A stretch of DNA of 64,000 bases, from positions 62,001 to 126,000 of the forward strand of contig NZ_JAJQVM010000004.1 of assembly GCF_021234875.1 (NCBI RefSeq). Direction: 5' to 3'. This document shows, piece after piece, positions 1-7,757 of this stretch. The notes beneath the pieces were generated by a model, which had not been told where the DNA came from, did no database searches, and was given only the letters and a program-made list of their open reading frames with translations. How positions within the stretch are numbered: the first letter of the stretch is position 1; each line of letters begins with the position of its first letter. Position numbers and translations under genes: made by a program. This stretch comes from Marinibactrum halimedae. Its GTDB lineage: Bacteria > Pseudomonadota > Gammaproteobacteria > Pseudomonadales > Cellvibrionaceae.

Positions 1-76
1 CCATAAATCCTCCATATTAAAAGCACACTCAATAAACCAATCCCAAAACCCACCGAAAAACCTCAATAAGAAATAT

Positions 77-1084
77 TTAACCCCCATATCTCTTCTTAAT
101 TTTCTCTCTCAACAGATGAAAAACATTGGCATGACAAACCTTATAACGCTGTGTTTTTCTAACATCAAACTGTGAACCTGACATACTCATTTGAGGCCCA
201 AGCGATTTATAGGTATCTTCTCGAATAGCATTAACATTCGCCATTAATGCTTCCGCTCGATTTTTCCACCGCCCCTGCTCTGGATGAATCAATGAGAACA
301 AATACTGATCATCTTCACTATTCGTAATGACCTTAATTTTTTTACTCAATGCTGGCTGAGAAGTTAAAATGAGAACATTCGTGTAAGCGGAGGCAAACTT
401 AGTCAACTCACCCTCAGGTGTGGTAAGAACATCGGCTATGGTTAACACTTGGTTAACTAATTGAGAAACCAAACCGAGAGCAGGGCCCCCTCCGGCTAAT
501 TGACCAATACGCAATCCAATATTCGTAAGATGACAGGCAATATTAACAGCTGATTTATCGCACATAAGTTCAGCTCGTTTTGCAAACTGAATTGCAACCG
601 TTTTCGCATCTTCCTCTAAGAGCAGGCGCCATTCCGATGACAACCGATCTGTATTAATACCTTCCATCCAGTTATGGCCATGAAGATTGGGATAATTTCT
701 CGTTGCATTGTAAACGGTTTGAATTAATCCGAGTGCATCTCCAACTAACCCTGAAATAGGGTTAACTGCATCTTTCACACTTTTACCGACATGCTTAGTG
801 CCAACACTCAGTCCTTCTCTTGTTGCAGTAGAAAAAGTATTTAACTGCCCCACTCTAGAGCTATCAGTGCTAAGTGTACTAATACGCCATGCAGAGGCTC
901 CTATGGATAAATTTGATAGTGTTTTACCTCCTAATTCCGTCGCATGTTCCAATAATTTCTCTGTCGTGCCTAAGTAAGTTTTTACATGCTTCGATTGTTT
1001 TGCAGTTGTTAGCATTCCTCCTGCATCCTGCGCAGGAGCAATATGCTTCTCAATTTCTTTAAGAGCCTGTGTAGAGTTAACCAT
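77..1084 (-). CDS. Hypothetical protein at the 3' end of the T6SS operon
   Basis: I do not recognise this 335-residue protein. It has no signal peptide and is mostly predicted helical. A Gly/Ala-rich apolar stretch near residues 190-215 (including GGGPALGL) could insert in or lie on a membrane. The C-terminus is strongly basic (REKIKKRYGG). A good ribosome site (AGGT, 10-12 nt upstream) supports the ATG. It follows the 225-aa unknown gene by about 30 bp on the same strand as the T6SS genes, so it is probably co-transcribed. Position after the tip genes is where effectors, immunity proteins or accessory factors often lie, but no catalytic motif is visible and no function is assigned. Codon and base use are as AT-rich as the rest of the cluster. 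Confidence 0.6.
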   Translation of the reverse strand: MVNSTQALKEIEKHIAPAQDAGGMLTTAKQSKHVKTYLGTTEKLLEHATELGGKTLSNLSIGASAWRISTLSTDSSRVGQLNTFSTATREGLSVGTKHVGKSVKDAVNPISGLVGDALGLIQTVYNATRNYPNLHGHNWMEGINTDRLSSEWRLLLEEDAKTVAIQFAKRAELMCDKSAVNIACHLTNIGLRIGQLAGGGPALGLVSQLVNQVLTIADVLTTPEGELTKFASAYTNVLILTSQPALSKKIKVITNSEDDQYLFSLIHPEQGRWKNRAEALMANVNAIREDTYKSLGPQMSMSGSQFDVRKTQRYKVCHANVFHLLREKIKKRYGG

Positions 1085-1115
1085 TTTCTAATACCTATGA
1101 TTTTATTATCGAGAA

Positions 1116-1793
1116 TTAAACACTACGCTCAACTTCCAAAATCGCTATCCACTCCGCCAACAATCGACCCATAGCGGTATCACGAACACCAATACTGCTC
1201 AATATTTTTGCCGAATCCTCATAAGCCAACCTCAAACTTTTAGAATTTTTTCTTGGCTTCGCACCTACATGATCGGGCACACCCATTTCTTCATTTTTTT
1301 CTCCCACTTCAACAAAACTGACTGACCGAACAATAGCGTTAGCACCGCCTCGCCTTAAAAGAAAGTCACACACCATACTTTCTCTCTCACCTTTACAATT
1401 ATTCTTACTATAAGCCTGCCGCTCTAGAAGAACTCTGACCAATGCGGTTAGCTTTACTCGTCGAGGATCACCCTCCGCTTGATCAAGTTCAGACCGCCTA
1501 GCAAAATAATCGTCTTTTAGTTCTCGAATTTCAGATATTTTTTTATCTTTAACAACACTATGCACCTCTATTTCTTTTGCATCTACCCAACCTTCATAGC
1601 GTTTTCGATCAGAGCCAACCGTACTTACCCACACCTGCTCAATTCGATCACCCCATGGACCGATAATAATATTTCGGTCTTTTTTATCCATTGCCTCAGT
1701 TAACAACTGCCCTTCATTAAGTGAAAGAAGCGTTTCCTGTGAAGCTTCATTAGCCCTTAAACTTCCGGTTGTAATCATTTTATACACTCGCAT
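1116..1793 (-). CDS. Hypothetical protein in the T6SS operon
   Basis: This is an unrecognised 225-residue soluble protein. A segment at about residues 45-80 (GPWGDRIEQVWV followed by GWVDAKEI) has the look of a small beta-barrel or SH3-like domain, and the rest is charged and helical with an Arg/Lys-rich middle. The open frame extends to a GTG at 1799, but the ATG at 1793 sits better behind the GGGGTGG stretch, so I use 1793. A 186-bp gap separates it from the two-TM gene upstream, so it could have its own promoter or be read through from the T6SS operon. It might pair with the 335-aa gene that follows, for example as effector and immunity or chaperone, but that is inference from order only. 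Confidence 0.55.
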   Translation of the reverse strand: MRVYKMITTGSLRANEASQETLLSLNEGQLLTEAMDKKDRNIIIGPWGDRIEQVWVSTVGSDRKRYEGWVDAKEIEVHSVVKDKKISEIRELKDDYFARRSELDQAEGDPRRVKLTALVRVLLERQAYSKNNCKGERESMVCDFLLRRGGANAIVRSVSFVEVGEKNEEMGVPDHVGAKPRKNSKSLRLAYEDSAKILSSIGVRDTAMGRLLAEWIAILEVERSV

Positions 1794-1985
1794 ATCCACC
1801 CCACTTTTATTGTTTATTAGAGGACAATACGCCTACACACACTCCGTAAGGCACCCCGAGTAAATTTATTCAATTAGATTAATTTGTAGATACAATCGTA
1901 AAATCTTAACCACCCCAAAATAATACAATGTCTTTTTTGATAACTACATCACAAAAAATAACAAGCCATCACAGCTCATTAGACT

Positions 1986-2816
1986 CTAGTTCTTTGAGAG
2001 AAGCATTAACCTCGGGTATAACTCTAATGATTGAAAATGTGTTGACACTTTTTCTATTTTTTCCAATTTTTTGTCTATATGATCATTAAATTGCAACAAT
2101 CCGATAAAACTATTTACAGAAATTTCCGGAAGTCGGAATAGCGCTTTCTGGTGGTAGTATTTCAACTCATTAATCAGTGAAGAAAATCGTTCTACTTTCC
2201 ATATCGCTTCACCGTCTAAAGCATGCTCAACAAAACTCTCATACCCCTCATGAATTTGAAGGTTATGCACCATCAGATAGACCTCTAATGTTTTTCCCCA
2301 ACGAGAGAGCCCTTTTACTAGAATATGTATATCATACAAATAGGTCGGTAAATCACGTTCACTTAATCCTTGTAGATGCTCAGCATTAAACGTTATCAAG
2401 ACTTTAGGGGAGGGTAAAAACCAAGACCCTCTTAGCTGCTGGAGTTGCCATTTAGTCTTTGGCATGCAGTCACCGATAAAATCGGCAGGAATAGAGATAG
2501 GCTCAAGCAATTCACTTTCGCCATATTGACTAATCATTTTTGTGACGGTAGCTCCTGAGGGTTGATTGTGCCCAACCACCAACAACTTACGAATGTGTTT
2601 TTTTCTTAATGAAAAATATCGATAAGCTACTACCGCAATTGCTACAAGAAAGGCAATAATGGCAAGCCACCAAGCAACACTGGTTAAAACACTAAGGAGA
2701 CTAATCGATTTCACATCGTCCATTGAAATAATAAAGCGCAAAATAGTAAACACAATGGCGCTGACTAGAAAAATATTACCCAAAATCATTGCTGATAATG
2801 CAGTTTGCTTTTTCAT
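1986..2816 (-). CDS. Two-TM inner-membrane protein resembling a miniature, degenerate TssM N-terminal region
   Basis: This 276-residue protein has two hydrophobic helices (about residues 7-29 and 43-66) followed by a cytosolic domain. The order of motifs recalls the N-terminal part of IcmF/TssM: two TM helices, then a strand-plus-loop where Walker A would be (LLVVGHNQPSGATVT, lacking GKT/S), then SWF-PSPKVLIT where TssM has WWF..VLIDTAG, then a segment like the TssM helix and strand before its dispensable vsv.dL motif. The GTPase residues are absent. The start is ATG at 2816, which overlaps the stop of the PAAR-like gene as ATGA; a longer frame running into that gene is not used. If right, it is a structural anchor without NTPase activity. 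The TssM relation is my inference from motif order and needs a profile search. Confidence 0.6.
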   Translation of the reverse strand: MKKQTALSAMILGNIFLVSAIVFTILRFIISMDDVKSISLLSVLTSVAWWLAIIAFLVAIAVVAYRYFSLRKKHIRKLLVVGHNQPSGATVTKMISQYGESELLEPISIPADFIGDCMPKTKWQLQQLRGSWFLPSPKVLITFNAEHLQGLSERDLPTYLYDIHILVKGLSRWGKTLEVYLMVHNLQIHEGYESFVEHALDGEAIWKVERFSSLINELKYYHQKALFRLPEISVNSFIGLLQFNDHIDKKLEKIEKVSTHFQSLELYPRLMLLSKN

Positions 2817-3202
2817 AATACGGCCTCCACTTTCATTTGCCCGGGCTGCTGAATGGTAATAATTCCTCCCCACATACACGTCAATAGACTGTTCTTTGTC
2901 AGAATCGGCATATTGGCTAATAACACGGTAGGGTCGCCAGGCACCCAGGGGGCTGGTGTAGAAGGGATACAAGGCATTGGCGTAAGAGCACCTAGCGCCG
3001 CAGCAGTAGCAGATGCTGTTGGCGGAAAGGCTAAAGAGCTACATGGGCCAAAAGGCAATATATTTTTTAACGGTATATGATCTTTTATATTGGCACCCGG
3101 TGCACCTTCAAGCACACGATTTTCTGGCGTGACGATAAGAGCACTCGGCGCAGCGCCAAAGGTGCATTTTAATGTTGCACCCGCACACACACACTGGGGC
3201 AT
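2813..3202 (-). CDS. DUF4280 PAAR-like spike-tip protein
   Basis: This 129-residue protein is rich in Cys, Pro, Gly and Ala and ends in the CMWGGIITI-type segment typical of the DUF4280 PAAR-like family, whose members cap VgrG spikes or accompany T6SS and related contractile systems. Cysteines near the N-terminus (MPQCVCAGATLKC) and in CSSL, MPCIP and LTCMWGG could bind metal, as the His/Cys set does in PAAR tips. A strong ribosome site (GAGGAG, 8 nt) precedes the ATG. It lies 5 bp after the VgrG-like gene, and its stop overlaps the start of the two-TM gene (ATGA), so tip and membrane protein are translationally coupled. It is the likely sharp tip of this T6SS. Confidence 0.8.
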   Translation of the reverse strand: MPQCVCAGATLKCTFGAAPSALIVTPENRVLEGAPGANIKDHIPLKNILPFGPCSSLAFPPTASATAAALGALTPMPCIPSTPAPWVPGDPTVLLANMPILTKNSLLTCMWGGIITIQQPGQMKVEAVL

Positions 3203-3207
3203 AATAA

Positions 3208-4881
3208 TTACTCCTCTTTCGTTTGTAGTATTAACGTTCCTTCTTTTAAGGTGATGAGCTCTGTATCTCTATTTTTTGTTCGCTTGATAGAAAATTCTGG
3301 CTTACCATTCTGATATACATGATTAATTGACGTTTGATCTTTATCTTGCTTACCTAACAGCAAATGATTTCCTTGTGTTTCTGGCGAAAGACGCACACCG
3401 CGCCCCCACTCCAACACTTTTATAATACTCGCCTTATACATATCCATTGCTAGCAATACACGAGTATCTTTATAAAGAGGAAAATAAAAATGAGGGTGCT
3501 GATTATCTGCTTCAAATTGAACTCGAATTTTTTTACCAAATAGCGGAATCAATACCTCATACTCAATTAATCCAGACTCTTTACTCTCTTGTATTTGATA
3601 AGTTTGATCTTTCGCATCTCCAATACTACTTACAATTTTTCCTTCAACAAAGAAAGGACCACTTGGCACTTCGTATATCGGACGTCTCCGCTTCGGACTA
3701 CTTTCTAGCTCCGCATAAAATGAATAATGCAAACGAAACGTACCAGAATCCGTAATTTCACTTTCTTTTTTTGAACCTTCTGTTTGCGTTGCAGACACTA
3801 TTATTTTGTAGCAACGATATCGTTTTTTGGCGTAAAGTGCATTTTTACCCCAATGCAGCTCATCCACTGCAAAGGCACATCCTGGAAAATACGTCTCTAA
3901 TGGCCACTGTGAAAAAGCACCATGTAATTCCGCGCCATGCAATTTATATTGCTTCTCGTCAACTTTTTTAATTTTGTCAAATTGCTTAGGTAGTACTTCT
4001 CGATATAAATGATCATGTCGAATGGATTTATGGGCATGTTCGATTGAAAAATCAACTCTGTCGTTGCCTGTAGCGATACCATTCATCAGTTGTAAATTGT
4101 GTCTTGGTGTCTCTGGCCAGTAACTACGCAACATTGCCACACTTTCAGGTGTGAACTTCTCAGTCTTATCTGGGGTTGGTTTTTTTTCCAAGATACTATA
4201 ATGCTGTTTTTCATAGTCATAAAACCAAACGCCGTGTATGGTTTCTATATAAGACAACAAGAAATCATAAAAACTCACTTCATAACAACCGCCTGTATTC
4301 AATGAGTGATATGGCATTGTTTTTCCTAAGCCTACAGCAATCATTGGCTTTACTTCATTGAGCGCGGCATGCTTGAAATCCAAATCGATTTCTTTTGTTA
4401 TGTTTTTCTCGATAACTTGGCGCATTGACTGCTTTACATACAGCTCACAGGGAAAATGCTGTGACCAAAGTACAGTCGCTGGATCTGAGAAGACAACGGT
4501 ATAACTTCTATTCAAGATAGGTTGACTACTGATATTATCACTACGACGCTCAGCAACACTTTTTTCTCTAACAATTCCTTTTAAACAGACGGGTTTAACC
4601 TCTTCATCATAAATAATGGCGGGAATAAACTTGATAGAAAGCAAAATAATTTGCTCAGTAGCAAAATGAGAAATTAAAGTATCTTTTCTTAAATCCGCAT
4701 CATAGGAAAATGAAAGACTACCTGAAAAGCCATACATCTCCATTTCCACCTCAAAGTGCTCTATTGCTCCTCCGGGTATTTTCTCTACATGAGATCCGAT
4801 CTGAACATGCACTTCATATTTGAGCAGGTCAGGATCACCATACTCTTTTTTGTCAATTATTGAATTTAACACTACTCTCAT
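3208..4881 (-). CDS. vgrG: VgrG-like T6SS spike/hub protein
   Basis: This 557-residue protein shows a VgrG/gp27-gp5 layout in divergent form. The N-terminal beta-rich hub domain (about 1-300) includes a rhs-like block with YEVSFYDFLLSYIETIHGVWFYDY, the counterpart of the VgrG line that reads through a region ending in GIxYYF. An OB-fold-like region follows (about 400-500). The C-terminus has only a very short beta-helix-like tail (SIKRTKNRDTELITLKEGTLIL) instead of the long gp5 needle. A separate beta-helix protein is encoded at 9465-9854 and may supply the needle. The start overlaps the tssA stop by 4 bp (ATGA), and the PAAR-like gene follows 5 bp later. No C-terminal effector extension is present. 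Confidence 0.7.
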   Translation of the reverse strand: MRVVLNSIIDKKEYGDPDLLKYEVHVQIGSHVEKIPGGAIEHFEVEMEMYGFSGSLSFSYDADLRKDTLISHFATEQIILLSIKFIPAIIYDEEVKPVCLKGIVREKSVAERRSDNISSQPILNRSYTVVFSDPATVLWSQHFPCELYVKQSMRQVIEKNITKEIDLDFKHAALNEVKPMIAVGLGKTMPYHSLNTGGCYEVSFYDFLLSYIETIHGVWFYDYEKQHYSILEKKPTPDKTEKFTPESVAMLRSYWPETPRHNLQLMNGIATGNDRVDFSIEHAHKSIRHDHLYREVLPKQFDKIKKVDEKQYKLHGAELHGAFSQWPLETYFPGCAFAVDELHWGKNALYAKKRYRCYKIIVSATQTEGSKKESEITDSGTFRLHYSFYAELESSPKRRRPIYEVPSGPFFVEGKIVSSIGDAKDQTYQIQESKESGLIEYEVLIPLFGKKIRVQFEADNQHPHFYFPLYKDTRVLLAMDMYKASIIKVLEWGRGVRLSPETQGNHLLLGKQDKDQTSINHVYQNGKPEFSIKRTKNRDTELITLKEGTLILQTKEE

Positions 4882-5999
4882 CCCATCAAATAGTTGTCTC
4901 GATTTAGACTTTCTTGATCATACTCAGTTGCGTTTTCGGAACCATAGGTAAGATTAGGAGGTGTCACCTCTAACTTTTGAAATCCATCCTTATCAACTGA
5001 GTACAACTGTTTTAATGCCGACCAATGTATCGAGTCATGATTCTGTATATGCTGAAATAATTCAGTTGAATATTGTGCAACAACGTGACTATAACCCCTA
5101 AAGTACACTGGAAAATAATCTAATGGATTCATTGTGGATATCTCTTCCCGAATATCCTCTAAAACAATCGCCGCTTTATAAAGATCACGCCGTTCAGATA
5201 ACCTTTCCATCAGTTTTATTTTCTCTAACAGCATTGAAAAAGGATAAGATAAGCATTCTTTATTCGGCAAATTCAGCTCACGGAGAATCACTTTATCTTC
5301 ATTATTGGCTTCAAATCGATCAATAGCTTCAACAATCGAATCAGTATCTTTCCCTAAATTTTTATTGGGTACTTCTTCAGCCTTCAATGTATTTAAAGAC
5401 GCTTCCAACTCATCATTTTCCTTTTGTAACTTTTCAAGTACCGGCTGGTAGGCCTCTATAATACTTTCAACACGCTTTTCCACCTCATAAAAACCACCCA
5501 GCTGCTGACAACCTTCTTTAATTTTTTCGAATACTTCAACAACACTCTCTAAATCATCATCTGCGGTCGTAGGAGAAAAACGCTCTAGCCGTCGACTCAT
5601 TTTTTTAAAAAAAAGGTTCAAACTATCTAGAATATTTTTCTCAACAGTTTCTTCAAAACCCCCTAAATCATGCGAAGATTCATAATTTTTAACCAATGAT
5701 AAAATAGCCTCAAGGCAACCTAATAAATAGCCAGAACCTTCTACTATCCAAATAGAATAAAGATAATAAATGGCAATACGCACGTCATATTGATCTTCTT
5801 TAATGGCCGTGCCGCCTTTTTCAACAATTTCTGCATAGTCACCCTTCAACCAGCAACCTGAAAGATAGTGAAAATGATCATCTAAAGTATCCTGATCCAC
5901 CGATATATTAAAAATATTAGTGGAAGCAACATTGTTCATAGCTGTATTAGTCATGGCGGTATTAGTCATGGCGGTATTAGTCATAGCTGTATTCTGCAT
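4878..5999 (-). CDS. tssA: TssA-like T6SS baseplate/sheath assembly protein
   Basis: This is a 373-residue protein. Residues about 35-100 fit the ImpA/TssA N-terminal domain: a small aromatic-Leu motif, GDYAEIVEKGGTAI, then DVRIAIYYLYSIW and a second helix block. A coiled coil (about 190-215) and a helical C-terminal domain follow. TssA primes baseplate and sheath polymerisation. The first 25 residues are five copies of a 5-residue repeat (consensus MTNTA), encoded by 15-bp tandem repeats, each starting with ATG; the first ATG has a strong GAGGAGG ribosome site and is chosen. The start overlaps the end of tssG by 19 bp and the stop overlaps vgrG by 4 bp. The identification rests on N-domain resemblance and operon context. 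Confidence 0.65.
   Translation of the reverse strand: MQNTAMTNTAMTNTAMTNTAMNNVASTNIFNISVDQDTLDDHFHYLSGCWLKGDYAEIVEKGGTAIKEDQYDVRIAIYYLYSIWIVEGSGYLLGCLEAILSLVKNYESSHDLGGFEETVEKNILDSLNLFFKKMSRRLERFSPTTADDDLESVVEVFEKIKEGCQQLGGFYEVEKRVESIIEAYQPVLEKLQKENDELEASLNTLKAEEVPNKNLGKDTDSIVEAIDRFEANNEDKVILRELNLPNKECLSYPFSMLLEKIKLMERLSERRDLYKAAIVLEDIREEISTMNPLDYFPVYFRGYSHVVAQYSTELFQHIQNHDSIHWSALKQLYSVDKDGFQKLEVTPPNLTYGSENATEYDQESLNRDNYLMG
5939..5999 (-). repeat. 15-bp in-frame tandem repeat at the 5' end of tssA
   Basis: Near-identical 15-bp units (plus-strand unit GCGGTATTAGTCATG with small variants) are repeated about four times at the 5' end of the TssA gene, encoding MQNTA, three MTNTA and MNNVA. The unit is a multiple of three, so slippage would change length without breaking the frame, and every unit offers an in-frame ATG. 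Confidence 0.85.
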
Positions 6000-6883
6000 G
6001 CCTGCCTCCTCACGTGTGGTTCAAACATACCCATCTTATCTTCCGCAACCAAACCTTTATGAAAACAGATGCTCTTTGTGACTAAATTAGAGCATCCCAT
6101 TGGAACTCGGCCTAACACTCCTGATGAATCAAGACTAAATCCATTCAATGGTTGCAAAGAGAATAAATGAATCTCACATAATACTTGACACCCTGAGATT
6201 AATGGCAATAAATACTGCTTGATACGGTTGCTAACCTCAACTTCCCAGTCTACGTTAGACTGATAAATTCGAGTTTTCTGAACGAGCTCTATTCTCTTTA
6301 CGCTCGCTTCTACAGAAATAACACCGCCCATAGAGGCTTCGCTTGAAGAGACACCATTACCAACAAATAAAGATTTAGATTTTCTTACTAATGCGGATTC
6401 TTCGTTATGTACATACACATCAAATTCGGGAAATAGCATTTTACACAATGAATGAAGCGTTACTTCTGAGTCAAAATTTTCTATCTGAAAATGCTTCTGG
6501 GCAATCTTTTTCCAACTATTAAAATAATGTTGATTAATTTCGGGATAAACTTGCGCTAGAAAATCAGAAACAATAATGTGATCTAAAAATCTAACCACCG
6601 ATTCAGACTTTCTATTACACTCAGAACTCTCTTCTAATTTTTTCAACCACTCATTTGACAAATTAGACTGCGCGCCAAGCAAGCCGAGATTTACAACAAT
6701 ATCGACTCTTGACTCCGATATTATTACATCTTCGATCAATCTTTCTTGAGAAACAGATGAATTATTACTAGAGAAAAAAATATGATCGAGAGAATAGCCG
6801 TTATGTCGCAAAAGTCTAAGCAATGCCATTGGATCAAACTGACTTAATTTTGAGCGAATCTTACAATTTAATAACCAAGACAT
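5981..6883 (-). CDS. tssG: TssG (ImpH/VasB) T6SS baseplate protein
   Basis: This 300-residue protein matches TssG in overall length and in its central signature: IVVNLGLLGAQSNLSNEWL (TssG: vnflGLfGp.gpLP.hy), then VRFLDHIIVSDFLAQVY (TssG: fLDlFnhRlisLfYraW). TssG forms the baseplate wedge with TssF, TssK and TssE. The N-terminus (FDPMALLRLLRHNGYS) fits the short N-terminal helix of the family. The ATG overlaps the tssL-like stop by one base (TAATG), and the 3' end overlaps tssA by 19 bp, indicating translational coupling. It is divergent from well-known TssG proteins, but order and motifs agree. Confidence 0.75.
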   Translation of the reverse strand: MSWLLNCKIRSKLSQFDPMALLRLLRHNGYSLDHIFFSSNNSSVSQERLIEDVIISESRVDIVVNLGLLGAQSNLSNEWLKKLEESSECNRKSESVVRFLDHIIVSDFLAQVYPEINQHYFNSWKKIAQKHFQIENFDSEVTLHSLCKMLFPEFDVYVHNEESALVRKSKSLFVGNGVSSSEASMGGVISVEASVKRIELVQKTRIYQSNVDWEVEVSNRIKQYLLPLISGCQVLCEIHLFSLQPLNGFSLDSSGVLGRVPMGCSNLVTKSICFHKGLVAEDKMGMFEPHVRRQACRIQL

Positions 6884-7749
6884 TAGGCATATCTCGTGCT
6901 TCTATCAGCAGATATTGGCAATGAATCTTTACCACATTTTTCTATCGGATAATTATTACCCTCAATTCTAAGATTATCGCTACCCAAGGCATTTGAATCT
7001 TGAGTTAAATGAAGCGAAGCCTTTTCCTCTTTATTAGATATATCGCGACTTACGGTTCCCCACACCCCTGTAGAGGTCTTCAATAAAGGTGTTACAATGG
7101 CATAATCATTGTCTTGTATAACACTACCAATTTGAGCAGCCAAATTTGATTTTACTCTTTCTATTTCTTCTTCATTATCACAGTATTTACCTTTAAAACC
7201 TAACGATAAACAAAGATATGCCACCTCTAGCACACCAACTTCTTTCAGTTCATCAAAGTTACTATTTGAATCGTTTTCCTTAGAAACATCATTACTCAAT
7301 AATCCCGCTTCTAAAGTCTCCTCTCCTAATAGAGAATAGAATTGACTTCCTCCGTTATGATACTGATACTTTTTACTCTGAATACTATTGGAGGGAATAG
7401 GCATATCTTTGTCAAAGCTTGTTCTTAACCATTCATCAGTGTAAATAACTAGCAGCTCAACAATTCTGTCTACAATTGGCTTTTCCTTAAGCTCTCTCAA
7501 ATCTGCTTCACATCTAGATAATTCACTTAATAATTCTTGCTCTATAAATTCGTATGAATTGGACGCTGACTTTGATTTTTCACCACTCTTATTTTTTGAT
7601 AAAACCAAATTAGCAGTTTCCGCCTCACCCATCGAATCAGTCGCGCCAACCCGCCCAACATGAGCGATCTTTTTTTCATCCGCCAGCAAGCGTAATTTTT
7701 TTAATCTGCAGAAATAATTATAAACAATACCCCACTCTTGAATCTTCAT
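6883..7749 (-). CDS. tssL: TssL/DotU-like protein lacking a transmembrane anchor
   Basis: This 288-residue protein carries DotU/TssL-like landmarks: a helix with VELLVIYTDEWLRTSFD (about 95-111), a segment with GGSQFYSLLGEETLE, and LEVAYLCLSLGFKGKYCDNEEEIERV, close to the DotU line ending in lGFkGkY......l. In normal T6SS, TssL is held in the inner membrane by one C-terminal TM helix and binds TssM. Here the last about 80 residues are hydrophilic and no TM helix is visible anywhere. It lies 8 bp after tssF and overlaps tssG by one base. It would be cytosolic or tethered by a partner such as the two-TM protein at 1986-2816. Family assignment is by motif, not by search. Confidence 0.6.
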   Translation of the reverse strand: MKIQEWGIVYNYFCRLKKLRLLADEKKIAHVGRVGATDSMGEAETANLVLSKNKSGEKSKSASNSYEFIEQELLSELSRCEADLRELKEKPIVDRIVELLVIYTDEWLRTSFDKDMPIPSNSIQSKKYQYHNGGSQFYSLLGEETLEAGLLSNDVSKENDSNSNFDELKEVGVLEVAYLCLSLGFKGKYCDNEEEIERVKSNLAAQIGSVIQDNDYAIVTPLLKTSTGVWGTVSRDISNKEEKASLHLTQDSNALGSDNLRIEGNNYPIEKCGKDSLPISADRSTRYA

Positions 7750-7757
7750 AACACCAC

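Noticed and set aside
2817-2972. 52-residue extension of the two-TM protein
   Set aside because: It lies wholly inside the PAAR-like gene in another frame; the ATG at 2816 overlaps that gene's stop as ATGA.
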